Assembly: GCA_016195275.1 (NCBI GenBank)
Contig: JACPZZ010000020.1
Location: forward strand, 1-43,887
DNA: 43,887 nt
Source: Candidatus Aenigmatarchaeota archaeon
GTDB lineage: Archaea > Aenigmatarchaeota > Aenigmatarchaeia > JACPZZ01
Direction of reading: 5' to 3'
Position numbers and translations under genes: made by a program
Notes under the pieces: model-generated
Databases searched by the model: none
Seen by the model: only the letters and a program-made list of their open reading frames with translations
What the model was told of the DNA's origin: nothing
In this document: one piece after another, positions 23,757-32,211 of the stretch
How the letters are laid out: the number at the start of each line of letters is the position of its first letter
How positions within the stretch are numbered: the stretch's first letter is position 1

Positions 23757-24727
23757 AAGGAATAACACCGGTAATTGCATTGGTCATGCTTTTGCTGGTA
23801 ACAGTCGGGCTTGTTGCTATATCGTATGTTTGGTTCAATTCGGTTATTTCCGGATCTGTCAGCAAGGCTGTTTCGATCCCGGCTGGCGGCGCATATTGCT
23901 CCGGAGGTAAAATACAGGCTTATGTCCTTAACATCGGCGACACGGACATAAGCGCGCCGGATATTGCTGTTGCTGATGTTGACGGCGTTAGTGTTATTAA
24001 CAATGGTTTAGTCGGTTGGTGGAGATTTGACGAAGGCGCTGGTTTAACGGCGGCAGATTCTTCGGGATTTGGCAACACAGGAACGCTGACGAACATGGAT
24101 ACCAACGACTGGGTTCCGGGAAGGTCTGGGAATGCGCTGGATTTTGACGGGGTGAACGATATGGTCAGCATCCCCAATTTTGGAAGTACCGCGCCTAACA
24201 GAGAAATAACTCTTACAGCATGGGCTAACTTAAGGCCTTTCACAGTGGGTACACAAAGGGATTTCATAAGCCTTTTCGACGGCAACAACAGGATCAATGT
24301 TCATATGCCTTGGGATGGTAACGCCATTTGGCAATATGGAAACCCGATAGACGGGTGTAGCATTGATATAACCAGCATAATCACTGCTGGCACATGGCAT
24401 TTCTTTGCGTTTACGGCGAACAATAACACAGGAACATCAGCAATAAATATCGACGGAATTGAACGGTGTACTGGACCCGCCAACGCTTTTACTCAAGTTG
24501 CGAAGCCTTTGATGATTGGAGGCAGATCTTCTAACCCATTCAGCGGCATAATAGACGAAGTGAAAATCTACAACCGCGCATTGTTGCCGGCGGAAATAAA
24601 ATTCCTTTACGGAATCAAGACTGGAGATTCTGCGCTCGTTGTTGATTATCCGGCAACCGCAGGCAGGCATAATGTTAGAATAGGAACATCGTCAACTATT
24701 GTTGAAACAGGAGTTATATGTCAATGA
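23747..24727 (+). CDS. Type IV pilin-like protein with inserted LamG domain
   Basis: About 326 residues from GTG 23747 (MEIKG), overlapping the previous stop; the track starts at 23735. A class III signal peptide is evident: IKG followed by ITPVIALVMLLLVTVGLVAI, for cleavage by the PibD-type enzyme. A first pilin-head segment (YCSGGKIQAYVLNIGDT) is followed by a LamG/concanavalin-like domain (NGLVGWWRFDEGAGLTAADS through IIDEVKIYNRA). The end returns to pilin-type sequence (ALVVDYPATAGRHNVRIGTS and VICQ), with a closing Cys that could pair with the early one. LamG domains bind carbohydrate or protein, suggesting an adhesive pilin. Confidence 0.85.
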   Translation: MEIKGITPVIALVMLLLVTVGLVAISYVWFNSVISGSVSKAVSIPAGGAYCSGGKIQAYVLNIGDTDISAPDIAVADVDGVSVINNGLVGWWRFDEGAGLTAADSSGFGNTGTLTNMDTNDWVPGRSGNALDFDGVNDMVSIPNFGSTAPNREITLTAWANLRPFTVGTQRDFISLFDGNNRINVHMPWDGNAIWQYGNPIDGCSIDITSIITAGTWHFFAFTANNNTGTSAINIDGIERCTGPANAFTQVAKPLMIGGRSSNPFSGIIDEVKIYNRALLPAEIKFLYGIKTGDSALVVDYPATAGRHNVRIGTSSTIVETGVICQ

Positions 24728-25107
24728 GAAAAGGCATGATGCACACCATTGAAGCGATATTCGCGATACTGATAATTATGTCATTCCTTCTGATATTGCG
24801 GACGAAATTACAGCCGGCCGAGGACACGGGCAGGGAGCAGGCCATCGCGTTGCAGGCATTGCAGGCGCTGGACCAGCAGGGGCTTTTGAGAAGCTATGCG
24901 ATAGACGAAAACCACCTTGGCATGAACACGCAGGCGCATGCGGTTGTTCCGACCGAGCTTAACCATACGACAAGGCTTTGTTATTCCGGCGACCGGTGTA
25001 TTGGCGATGCGCTTCCTGACAGGAACGTTTTCACCGCATCGTACATAATCGCGGGCAATAGCACATATTTCAAACCGGCGCAGGTCCTGCTGCACATATG
25101 GAGATGA
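24718..25107 (+). CDS. Pilin-like protein (129 aa)
   Basis: The start MSMRKG followed by MMHTIEAIFAILIIMSFLLI is a class III signal peptide with a Glu near position +5, as in type IV pilins. The remaining 90 residues contain a pair of cysteines (LCYSGDRC) and the sequon NST. It overlaps the LamG-pilin gene by 10 bp and ends 4 bp before the next gene. Probably a minor pilin of the same filament. Confidence 0.78.
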   Translation: MSMRKGMMHTIEAIFAILIIMSFLLILRTKLQPAEDTGREQAIALQALQALDQQGLLRSYAIDENHLGMNTQAHAVVPTELNHTTRLCYSGDRCIGDALPDRNVFTASYIIAGNSTYFKPAQVLLHIWR

Positions 25108-25111
25108 AAAA

Positions 25112-25678
25112 ATGAAAAAAGGGCAATTCTTTGTCATCGGCGCTCTCGTACTTATACTGTTCATGTTTTACGCGACGTACAATTCGAGGTTTGAAGTTGC
25201 AAAACCTGTTGATTACACAAAGGACCTCTTTTCCAATGTAAAATCCGAGGTTTTGCGGTCCGCTTCGTTAGCGTATTACCAGGGCCCTTATTCGTCGTCT
25301 GTTGAGAGCAATGTCACTTATTTCCTGGATTTCGTGCGCAACGCAACACAGAGCCAGCGGTCTGAGGTATTGGCAATAATATTCCTGCCCGTATTTTCAG
25401 ACTACAACGTGAGCGTTGTCAATTTCCTTACATCCCCGATTGACATCAACGTGACTGTGGGAGGAGTTGAGCGAAATACGACAAGCCTGACCGACAAAAG
25501 CTCGGTGCGTTTCGTGTTTAACACAGTATCCCATAACTCAACGGTTAATGTGACTTACGTCAGAAACGGGGTTAAAACCTCAAATGTATTCAACCTGACG
25601 GCGCGAAAGTTAAACACTTACGTTGACATCAAGCTGTTTTCATCAAAAGTCACCTGGACGGACAAGGTTGTAGGATAG
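25112..25678 (+). CDS. Pilin-like protein (188 aa)
   Basis: MKKG followed by QFFVIGALVLILFMFYATY is a pilin-type signal with an unusual FFVIG start to the helix. The rest is extracellular, with many sequons (NVT, NAT, NVS, NTT, NST). No known domain. It is cotranscribed with the preceding pilin genes. Confidence 0.75.
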   Translation: MKKGQFFVIGALVLILFMFYATYNSRFEVAKPVDYTKDLFSNVKSEVLRSASLAYYQGPYSSSVESNVTYFLDFVRNATQSQRSEVLAIIFLPVFSDYNVSVVNFLTSPIDINVTVGGVERNTTSLTDKSSVRFVFNTVSHNSTVNVTYVRNGVKTSNVFNLTARKLNTYVDIKLFSSKVTWTDKVVG

Positions 25679-25761
25679 CGGATTTATTTTAATTGGGATA
25701 AACCAAATAGTATAAGCCTTTCTTTTTTAAAAAAAGAAAAAGCTAAGGGAAAAGAGAAATT

Positions 25762-26487
25762 ATGGCAACAGGCAGGAAAGGTATAAGCCCGCTAATAGCA
25801 GGCGTAATTTACACAGGACTGGTTGTGACAACCGTAACTTTAGTCATAACTTTGGGGTTGCCGCAACTGGACAGGATAACAGAGTCAACGCTTTATTTGA
25901 ATGTAAGGGAAGGCATGAACAACCTGGACAAGGCTATAGAAAAGGTCGCTTCGGAAGGCCGCGGTTCTGTGCGCATTGTTCCCTTAGAGATACGGAACGG
26001 CGACTTTACGATAGACGATGTTAACGACCTTGTCAAGTACGAGATTGAAACTGTTTCCGAGATAGTCTCGCCCCGCACGGCTGTCCAGTTCGGAAACTTG
26101 GTAATAGGTTCCAACGCCGATGTCAACGCATCCGAAAACGCGACGCATTACACGCTCAAGAATTCCAGGCTGCAAGTAACGCTGCGCAAATTCGGCTCGC
26201 CGTCTTCCCAGACCAGCGTAAACACAACAGAACTGGTTCAAGAAATTAAGGTCCTATCCACAAACAAAACGCTTCCGATCACGCCAAACCGCACGGTGAT
26301 GCAATTTTTGGTCAATAACGACGCTTCCTCCTCATCGGGAACAGGGTTCACAACACTGCACGAAGCGGGAACGGTTCTATCGCAGGGCAATGTCAGCGTC
26401 TACGTCAACGCAGCTTCAGGGCCTTACACCATGGACATGATACTTGAGGCCGAAGCCGACTATATCACGGTGCTGGTAAAAAGTTAA
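25762..26487 (+). CDS. Type IV pilin-like protein (241 aa)
   Basis: Clear class III signal GRKG with the helix ISPLIAGVIYTGLVVTTVTLVI, then a 210-residue head with a coiled region (REGMNNLDKAIEKVASEG) and sequons. It has its own TATA-like box (tagtataag, about 25710) and a leader with an AT-rich hairpin, so it may be expressed separately from the upstream pilins. Confidence 0.8.
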   Translation: MATGRKGISPLIAGVIYTGLVVTTVTLVITLGLPQLDRITESTLYLNVREGMNNLDKAIEKVASEGRGSVRIVPLEIRNGDFTIDDVNDLVKYEIETVSEIVSPRTAVQFGNLVIGSNADVNASENATHYTLKNSRLQVTLRKFGSPSSQTSVNTTELVQEIKVLSTNKTLPITPNRTVMQFLVNNDASSSSGTGFTTLHEAGTVLSQGNVSVYVNAASGPYTMDMILEAEADYITVLVKS

Positions 26488-26488
26488 A

Positions 26489-26498
26489 CGTTTATACG
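26489..26498 (+). promoter_or_regulatory. TATA-like box of the 156-aa pilin
   Basis: gtttatacgg lies 35-44 bp before ATG 26533, immediately after the previous stop, allowing a short leader. Confidence 0.35.
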
Positions 26499-26532
26499 GG
26501 GACGCCGGCAAATAATTTATCAGGCTGATCCG

Positions 26533-27003
26533 ATGGCGAAGAACTCAACCAAAAAGGGCGTTTCCCCGCTGATCGCGACCGTGCTTCTTGTCGCTTCGAC
26601 TATAACACTGGCGATTGTTGTTGTGCCCTGGGCCATAAATTTCGCTCAAAACCAGATAACGGTCATCACAAATCAGGGCGAGGAAAAAGTCAATTGCATA
26701 GAAGCGGGCCTGAATTTCCAGGCCGCTGATATCGGTTATAACACACTGACAAACCCTTCAGCAGTGAATGTCACCATATCCAATACAGGGCTTGTTGGGC
26801 TTTATGATTTCCGCTTTCAGTTTAAGCTGGGCGATACGTATTCCGGGTTGTATTCGCCGACAACCCAATACAACTCATCGTCAAAGGTAAGCCCGCAACA
26901 AAAAGTGACTTTGAACGCAAGCATACCCCAGCTTTCCGGAACATTGAAGGCTGTGCGGGTGATATCCAATTACTGCAAAGTCGCGGCAGAGGTCACATTA
27001 TAA
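26533..27003 (+). CDS. Type IV pilin (156 aa)
   Basis: KKG cleavage site followed by VSPLIATVLLVASTITLAIVVVPWA, the archaeal pilin pattern (DUF1628/pilin N-type). The head has two cysteines (NCIEAGL and NYCKVA) and several sequons. Its size and simple structure make it a good candidate for the main filament subunit. It is last in the pilin cluster. No assembly ATPase or platform protein is in the window. Confidence 0.83.
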   Translation: MAKNSTKKGVSPLIATVLLVASTITLAIVVVPWAINFAQNQITVITNQGEEKVNCIEAGLNFQAADIGYNTLTNPSAVNVTISNTGLVGLYDFRFQFKLGDTYSGLYSPTTQYNSSSKVSPQQKVTLNASIPQLSGTLKAVRVISNYCKVAAEVTL

Positions 27004-27103
27004 ACTATTTGCATTTTCGAGGGGCTTAAGAATTTATGCCCCCCCCCGCTTAACATTATATAATTCAAAAAGTTGCATAAAAAATAATGCAAAGAAGCGG
27101 TAG

Positions 27104-27961
27104 TTATAGTTTGTATTTTTTAAGGAATTCCGCCAAAGGCATTTTTCCGTAATCATCTTCCGTTCCTTTCGGCGATGCGTTCTCTACGCTTATGGGTTAA
27201 ATTGTAATTATTTCTTTTTCAATTTCCGGCAACGAACCCCGAACTGGACGGAAAGCACCGTCCCACTTCGCAGTCGAGCGAGCAGAGTCCGCATTGACCT
27301 CCAACCACCCCTCGCCCCCACCGCGAAGCCACACGACAGCAACATCTCGATGCTTTGATCTGCTGTCTTTACTAGGATTTTCATTAAACCATGAATGGGT
27401 TGTATATGGTGCGTGAGGTAAATGAATATCACAGTCTTTTGTTACGCTGGGTAATCCAGAAAGTTCGTCCCACTCGACGACAACACGACCGTTGCCTTCG
27501 GGAACTAGGATTTCTCCTATTGCATTATTTCCAATTAAAAGTTCTCTAACCCAATATTTATCTCCTTGACCGTTTGTTTCATATTTATGAGGGTCGCAAC
27601 CTTTCGGGACGCGCAGGCCTGTTTCCGTCAATTGCCAGATGTAAACAGGCAACTCGTTTCGCCAGATGTAAACATGGGACTCGTTTCTTGCGAAGAGGTC
27701 GTAAAACACTTCTGCCGTTCTCGGATCTATGCCAGCTTTCTCCATGCCAAGCTGGATTGCCAATTCTTCAGCTGCTGTTGACATTCTTTCGCCTTTTGGA
27801 ATTCCACCCCTAGACTTGTAGTAATTTTTACCTGTTCTTACAAGTCTGGGCGCGTATTCGATTTGATGGCCTTTGTGGCTGTAAGAACTTCCCAGTGTTG
27901 GATAACTTGAACTAACTGGTTGCATTACGAGCTTTTCCATAATTTCGGGGTTTGATGCCAT
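27104..27961 (-). CDS. Protein of unknown function with possible in-frame stop near its C-terminus
   Basis: About 254 residues from ATG 27961 to TAA at 27197-27199; the track starts at TTG-like 27970. A TATA box 31-39 bp upstream supports ATG 27961. The N-terminal module (NPEIMEKLVMQPVSSSYPTLG with HKGHQIEY) is shared with the fragment at 20421. The middle has QLGMEKAGIDPRTAEVFYDL and a C-terminal beta-type region with HAPYTTHSWF and VAVVWLRGGGEGWLEV. After the stop, 30 more codons in the same frame remain open to TAA 27104-27106 and encode protein-like sequence (ENASPKGTEDDYGKMPLAEF). The coordinates include that tail. No known domain. Confidence 0.65.
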
Positions 27962-27991
27962 GTGGAACACTGGTATTTAGTCGATAGTAAA

Positions 27992-28000
27992 GGATTTAAG
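27992..28000 (-). promoter_or_regulatory. TATA box of the unknown gene at 27.9 kb
   Basis: Minus strand cttaaatcc, 31-39 bp before ATG 27961; supports that start over the longer ORF. Confidence 0.45.
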
Positions 28001-28100
28001 CGTTAAATATGGCAAAATTTTGAAAAATCGTTAGAAATTCATTGCTTTGTTTATTCCCATCACGACTTTTTCAATGTCAGGCAGATATAATTTCTCCGTT

Positions 28101-28391
28101 TTATAAAAATAATCCGGAAATTGTGAAAATTATCATCAGCATTATCACGATGAAAAGGAAACCGAAAGTCACGTTTTTGTAAAATTCCGCCCTTGTTTTT
28201 TCGCGCACTCCGGCTTCCTGTTCCAATCTGTTCTGCTTCTCGTTTGCCAGGTTGTCAGCCATCTTCTGCAGGTCTTCCGTTGTAAGGCGTGAAAGGTATT
28301 CTATGTCGTACGGCTGCTGGCCCAGGTCTTCGCGTATTCCGTTGACAGCATCAATCAGCTCCTGCTTGTCCCTCTCCACCACCGTGTTCAT
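28101..28391 (-). CDS. Small tail-anchored membrane protein (96 aa)
   Basis: From ATG 28391 (MNTVVERDKQELIDAVNG; the track starts at 28400). A charged helical cytoplasmic region (YLSRLTTEDLQKMADNLANEK) is followed by one C-terminal membrane helix (FGFLFIVIMLMIIFTISGLFL). A TATA-like cgatttatcag lies about 26 bp upstream on the minus strand. Unknown function; the topology suggests a tail-anchored protein. Confidence 0.65.
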   Translation of the reverse strand: MNTVVERDKQELIDAVNGIREDLGQQPYDIEYLSRLTTEDLQKMADNLANEKQNRLEQEAGVREKTRAEFYKNVTFGFLFIVIMLMIIFTISGLFL

Positions 28392-28453
28392 AAATATCAT
28401 TGTTGGACGACTGATAAATCGTTTTTATTTCTTGGGTTTGCTAATTTATAGGA

Positions 28454-29113
28454 ATGGAAGAAAAAAAACGGCTTAGCCTCAAAGACGGCGGGATTATAAT
28501 AAAATTCGTGCGGAAGGCTGTCGAGGAATGGGTGAGCAACAACAAAACCGTACACGATGCCCCGTCACACCCTTTTTTCAATGAACGCCATGGCATCCTT
28601 TTGACGCTTTACCAGTCCGGAAAATTCCACGGCAGGATAGGATACCCTTACCCGATAAAAAGCGCTGCCGACGTGCTTGTGAGATGCGCGGTCTCTGTAT
28701 GCCAAGATCCACGGTCGCCAGCGCTAAAGTCCGGCGACCTGAAAAACGTGGTTGCTGAAGTTTCCATATTATCAGAGCCCCACCCGCTGTTAAAGCCTTA
28801 TGAAAAAAACTTTGAACCTCCCAAGCACGGGCTGGTGGTCGTGCGCGGAGCGAAAAAGGCTATGATGATGCCCGGGGATTTCACAGTAAAACCGAACGAA
28901 GCAATGGCAGAGATAATGAAACGCGCCGAGATTGAAAAAAACCTGCTAAACGACCCGCTGACAAAATTCTACAAGTTCCACGCCCAGACGTTTTTCGAGA
29001 CCCTGCCGGAAGGGCCTGTGCGGGAAAAGGTTTACGCCGGGAATGGAAAGATAAAACAAGCAAAGGCTGCGAAAAGGCCTGCCAGGCCAAAGAAAAGCAA
29101 GCGGCGCAAATGA
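28454..29113 (+). CDS. AMMECR1-domain protein
   Basis: A 219-residue protein of the AMMECR1 family. Landmarks: LSLKDGGIIIKFVRKAVEEW at the start, a central PSHPFFNERHGILLTL and GRIGYPYP, and VVAEVSILSEPHPL, all in the usual family positions. The C-terminus carries a basic tail (KQAKAAKRPARPKKSKRRK) not typical of the family, which may bind nucleic acid. The conserved LRGCIG motif of AMMECR1 is replaced by FHGRIGYPYP. Function of the family is not established. Confidence 0.85.
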   Translation: MEEKKRLSLKDGGIIIKFVRKAVEEWVSNNKTVHDAPSHPFFNERHGILLTLYQSGKFHGRIGYPYPIKSAADVLVRCAVSVCQDPRSPALKSGDLKNVVAEVSILSEPHPLLKPYEKNFEPPKHGLVVVRGAKKAMMMPGDFTVKPNEAMAEIMKRAEIEKNLLNDPLTKFYKFHAQTFFETLPEGPVREKVYAGNGKIKQAKAAKRPARPKKSKRRK

Positions 29114-29239
29114 TTTAAGCATAAGACAACCGATTAGGTATGGAATAAGCTTTTCTTTCAAACAACCTTTCTTAGAAAGAAAGCTTGACCAAAGAAAAGC
29201 TTAACCAAAAGAAATTAAATTCAGGAAAGATGATTGTAT
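29112..29239 (+). promoter_or_regulatory. Leader of the S15 gene with mutually exclusive hairpins
   Basis: A TATA-like atttaagcataa near 29112-29123 would start transcription near 29145. Arm A AAGCTTTTCTTTC (29147-29159) can pair with arm B GAAAGAAAGCTT (29175-29186) or, perfectly over 12 bp, with arm C AAAGAAAAGCTT (29191-29202). The two stems exclude each other. A Shine-Dalgarno-like aggaaagatga follows before ATG 29240. The arrangement suggests translational control of S15; this is inference. Confidence 0.5.
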
Positions 29240-29662
29240 ATGCCAAAAAGATCGAAATTCCTGCAAAAGCCCTCGTGGGTCACGCACACAGAGGATGAAG
29301 TAGAGCAGATCATAGAGAAGCTTGTAAAAGAAGGCAAGCAGTCTGCGCAAATAGGGACTGTCTTGCGCGACCAGTACGGCATACCGTCTGCCAAGGCCGT
29401 ATCCGGAAAAAGGATATCCAAAGTGATGAAGGAAAAGAAGATTTATCCAAAATTGCCTGAGGATCTTTTCAATTTACTGAAAAACGCTGTCCGTTTGAGA
29501 TCTCACCTAGAGAAGAACAAGCGCGACGCGCACTCGAAAAGAGGGTTGGAAAAAACGGAATCGCGCGTAAGGGACCTTGTGAAATACTACATCAAGACTG
29601 GTTCGCTGCCGGCTGACTGGAAATACGACCATGAACGCGCAAAGCTGCTCGTACAGGAGTAA
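29240..29662 (+). CDS. rps15: 30S ribosomal protein S15 (uS15, archaeal S13e type)
   Basis: A 140-residue protein with the archaeal/eukaryotic N-terminal extension (MPKRSKFLQKPSWVTHTEDE) and the conserved C-terminal core (LRSHLEKNKRDAHSKRGLEK, then the LVKYYIKTGSLPADWKY helix). It binds 16S rRNA early in small-subunit assembly. ATG 29240 was preferred to TTG 29234 because MPKRS matches family starts. The upstream leader has repeated complementary arms. Confidence 0.95.
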   Translation: MPKRSKFLQKPSWVTHTEDEVEQIIEKLVKEGKQSAQIGTVLRDQYGIPSAKAVSGKRISKVMKEKKIYPKLPEDLFNLLKNAVRLRSHLEKNKRDAHSKRGLEKTESRVRDLVKYYIKTGSLPADWKYDHERAKLLVQE

Positions 29663-29740
29663 TTTCTTCTTTTTTAGTTTTTGGCGATATTATCAATTAA
29701 TATAACCTTTTAGAAAGCTTAGTCAAAGTGGGTTTTTTGA

Positions 29741-31189
29741 TTGTTAGACAAACTTGAATCGCTGGTGAAAGAAGCGCAAAAAGCTGCAGACGCAATTAGC
29801 AACCACAAAGACCTGGTGCGTGCGGTTTCGCACATAGATTGCGACGGGGTGTGCAGCGCAGCGATAATTGTGCGCGCGCTTTCGAAAAAGAGAAAAACCT
29901 TTCATTTCAGCTTTGCAAAGTACCTGAACGACGCAATGATTAATGGGCTTGCGGAAGAGGCAAAACAAGGACGATGGAAACTCCTTGTTTTCACAGACTT
30001 GGGATCCGGCGCAGCATCGGGCTTGGCGCCGATTCTTGAATACGCGAAAATCATTATAGCAGACCACCACATGCCTGCCAAAAAGGACGGGTCGGAGCAA
30101 TTTTACACCCATCCTAACCTGATTCACGTCAATCCGCTTTTATTCGAGTTAAAAGAGGATATATCAGGCTCCGGGATGACTTATATACTTGCCCGTGCTT
30201 TAGATCCGGCAAACATAGTCTCTGGTGATATAGCTATCATCGGAGCCATAGGAGATGCACAAACAGGCAGCATTGGCGACAAATGGCAGGTTTTAGGCTT
30301 AAACCAGGAGATTTTGAAGGATGCGGAACGCGTCGGCTCTCTAAAGGTTACGAAAGGCATACGGTTATGGGGGCGGTTCTCAAGGCCGGTACACAAGGCT
30401 TTGGAGATGTCAATAGATCCCTATATACCTGGAATAACCGGAAACGAGTCTGCGGCTGTGCAATTTTTGACCGAACTTAGGATACCTGTAAAAAACAATG
30501 GAAACTGGCGCTCTTTGTCCGAATTAACAAAAGAGGAGCAGCAACGCTTGGTAAGCGCTATTATAATAGAGCGTTTGCGACATAATGATCCGAACCCGAC
30601 ACAGATATTCGGAGACGTCTATGAATTACCGCACCAGACCGGTGAATTTAGAGATGCGCAGGAATTTGCGACAATAGCCAATGCCTGCGGCAAATCGTTG
30701 CAAGGTTATTTAGCAGTGGGCGCGTGCCTGGGCGACGAAGAAAAAATCGGGCGCGTGCGCGAAACTGTTGCAGGTTACAAGAAACAGATCGGGTCAATGG
30801 TCAGCTGGGTTTACAAGAACAAGGACAACCCTGAAATCGTGCGGTTAACGGAAAAAGCCGCGTTTGTGTTTGGCGACGACAAGATAAGCGAAGACCTGAT
30901 ATCAACCGTTTCTTCCATAGTGCACCGCTCCGGCTTTCTGGGGCGCAAGGTGCTGATAGGTTTTGGAAAAGCTCCTGACAACGGGATGAAAATATCCGCC
31001 CGCACAGACGACGATTCTGACATAGACATGAACCAGTTGATGCGGGACTGCGTCAAAGAAGTGAGCGGCAACGGCGGCGGGCATTTGCGCGCAGCCGGCG
31101 GGCAAATACCTTCTGACAAGGTTGAAAGGTTTGTCGAGTTGGTTACCGGCTATCTGGCAAAGTTGAAAAACCCGGAAATTAAAGCTTAA
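29741..31189 (+). CDS. DHH/DHHA1 phosphoesterase (RecJ-like, archaeal)
   Basis: A 482-residue protein of the DHH superfamily. Motif order: AVSHIDCDGVCSAAI (motif I), FTDLGSG (II), IIADHHMPA (III, the DHH), IIGAIGDAQ (IV), and a C-terminal DHHA1 domain with SGNGGGHLRAAGGQIP. It resembles archaeal RecJ-like exonucleases that act on single-stranded DNA or RNA and can associate with GINS and the replisome (GAN in Thermococcales). Start TTG 29741, with a TATA-like ttaatataacc about 40 bp upstream. It lies between S15 and eS1, an association widely kept in archaea. Confidence 0.9.
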   Translation: MLDKLESLVKEAQKAADAISNHKDLVRAVSHIDCDGVCSAAIIVRALSKKRKTFHFSFAKYLNDAMINGLAEEAKQGRWKLLVFTDLGSGAASGLAPILEYAKIIIADHHMPAKKDGSEQFYTHPNLIHVNPLLFELKEDISGSGMTYILARALDPANIVSGDIAIIGAIGDAQTGSIGDKWQVLGLNQEILKDAERVGSLKVTKGIRLWGRFSRPVHKALEMSIDPYIPGITGNESAAVQFLTELRIPVKNNGNWRSLSELTKEEQQRLVSAIIIERLRHNDPNPTQIFGDVYELPHQTGEFRDAQEFATIANACGKSLQGYLAVGACLGDEEKIGRVRETVAGYKKQIGSMVSWVYKNKDNPEIVRLTEKAAFVFGDDKISEDLISTVSSIVHRSGFLGRKVLIGFGKAPDNGMKISARTDDDSDIDMNQLMRDCVKEVSGNGGGHLRAAGGQIPSDKVERFVELVTGYLAKLKNPEIKA

Positions 31190-31232
31190 TAATCATTCGG
31201 CTGCTAATAACTGATGACAAAACGGTTTTTTT

Positions 31233-31814
31233 ATGGCAATAACGGCTGCAGCACAGAAAATCTGGAAAGGCAAGGAATGGTTCAAGGTAATGGCGCCTAA
31301 CGAACTTGGAGATTACGTTATAGGCGAGACGCCCACACTGGACGCAGACTCGCTGGTCGGGAAAACGATAGAAGCGAGTTTAATGGATTTGGGCGGGGAT
31401 CCTGCAAAATATTTCTACAAATTGAAATTCCGGGTCACTTCCGTGCAGGCGGACAAGGCCGTGACAAGATTAGAAGGGTTGTCATGCACGCGCGATTATG
31501 TTTTACGAATGAGCCAGCGAAGAACGCGGCAGGTCCGTGCGGTTATGGACGTGAAAACAAAGGACGGGTGGAGCATTCGCGTTAAAGCGATTAACGTCAT
31601 GAACGGCGTTGTGCAGTCCCAGATAAGCAAGCGCATAAGGAAATTGACCGAAGAGATGGTCAAGTCCGCGTCAGCGCAATTAACAATGTACGAATTTTTA
31701 AATGAAATAATTTCCGGCGCACTGCAGACAGAAGCCCGCGAAGCGGGAAGCAAAATTTATCCTGTGCGCATTTTCGAAGTCACGTCGATAGAAGTTTACA
31801 GCGCAGCCAAGTAA
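31233..31814 (+). CDS. rps3ae: 30S ribosomal protein eS1 (S3Ae)
   Basis: A 193-residue protein matching archaeal/eukaryotic S3Ae: KIWKGKEWFKVMAPNELG near the start, GKTIEASLMDLGGDPAKYFY, and SQISKRIRKLTEEM in the C-terminal half. It is near the mRNA exit channel of the small subunit. It lies 43 bp after the DHH gene without a clear TATA box, so it is probably cotranscribed. Confidence 0.95.
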   Translation: MAITAAAQKIWKGKEWFKVMAPNELGDYVIGETPTLDADSLVGKTIEASLMDLGGDPAKYFYKLKFRVTSVQADKAVTRLEGLSCTRDYVLRMSQRRTRQVRAVMDVKTKDGWSIRVKAINVMNGVVQSQISKRIRKLTEEMVKSASAQLTMYEFLNEIISGALQTEAREAGSKIYPVRIFEVTSIEVYSAAK

Positions 31815-31839
31815 AATTTAATTTTGTTCTACTACCGGC

Positions 31840-32058
31840 CTATTCCTTAACAGCTATAGCCACAGAAATCCAGAACCAGCCCGTGCCAAGGAAAAGCAAA
31901 AATGCCACGAAAAACGCGATCAGGTAGCCGGCATCGCTGACGCCTGTCGTCTTGTCAAGATGGCCCATTATCCATGCGCCGATCATTGCGGACAAGGCGC
32001 CCAAAACCCACACCACGACATGTTTAGAGGAGTCTTCTTTTGTGTGATGGCGAACCAT
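31840..32058 (-). CDS. Small two-helix membrane protein (72 aa)
   Basis: A 72-residue protein with two hydrophobic segments (VVVWVLGALSAMIGAWIM and AYLIAFFVAFLLFLGTGWFW) joined by a short polar loop (GHLDKTTGVSDAG), and a charged, His-rich N-terminus. Not recognised. It is convergent with eS1. An AT-rich ttaatataac-type promoter lies just upstream on the minus strand. Confidence 0.6.
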   Translation of the reverse strand: MVRHHTKEDSSKHVVVWVLGALSAMIGAWIMGHLDKTTGVSDAGYLIAFFVAFLLFLGTGWFWISVAIAVKE

Positions 32059-32170
32059 AAACTGGATTGTGATTTTGGATTAATATAACTTTTTAACTGT
32101 GGGTTACTCTATTTCCGGTTATTTGCCTCCGAGACTGACAATTAGACAACGAAACACCCCAAAATAAAGA

Positions 32171-32180
32171 ATTTAAATAT
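32171..32180 (+). promoter_or_regulatory. TATA box of the small zinc-ribbon gene
   Basis: atttaaatat, 32-41 bp before ATG 32212. Confidence 0.45.
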
Positions 32181-32211
32181 GATGGCAGAACATTTCTCAG
32201 CGTGATACAAT

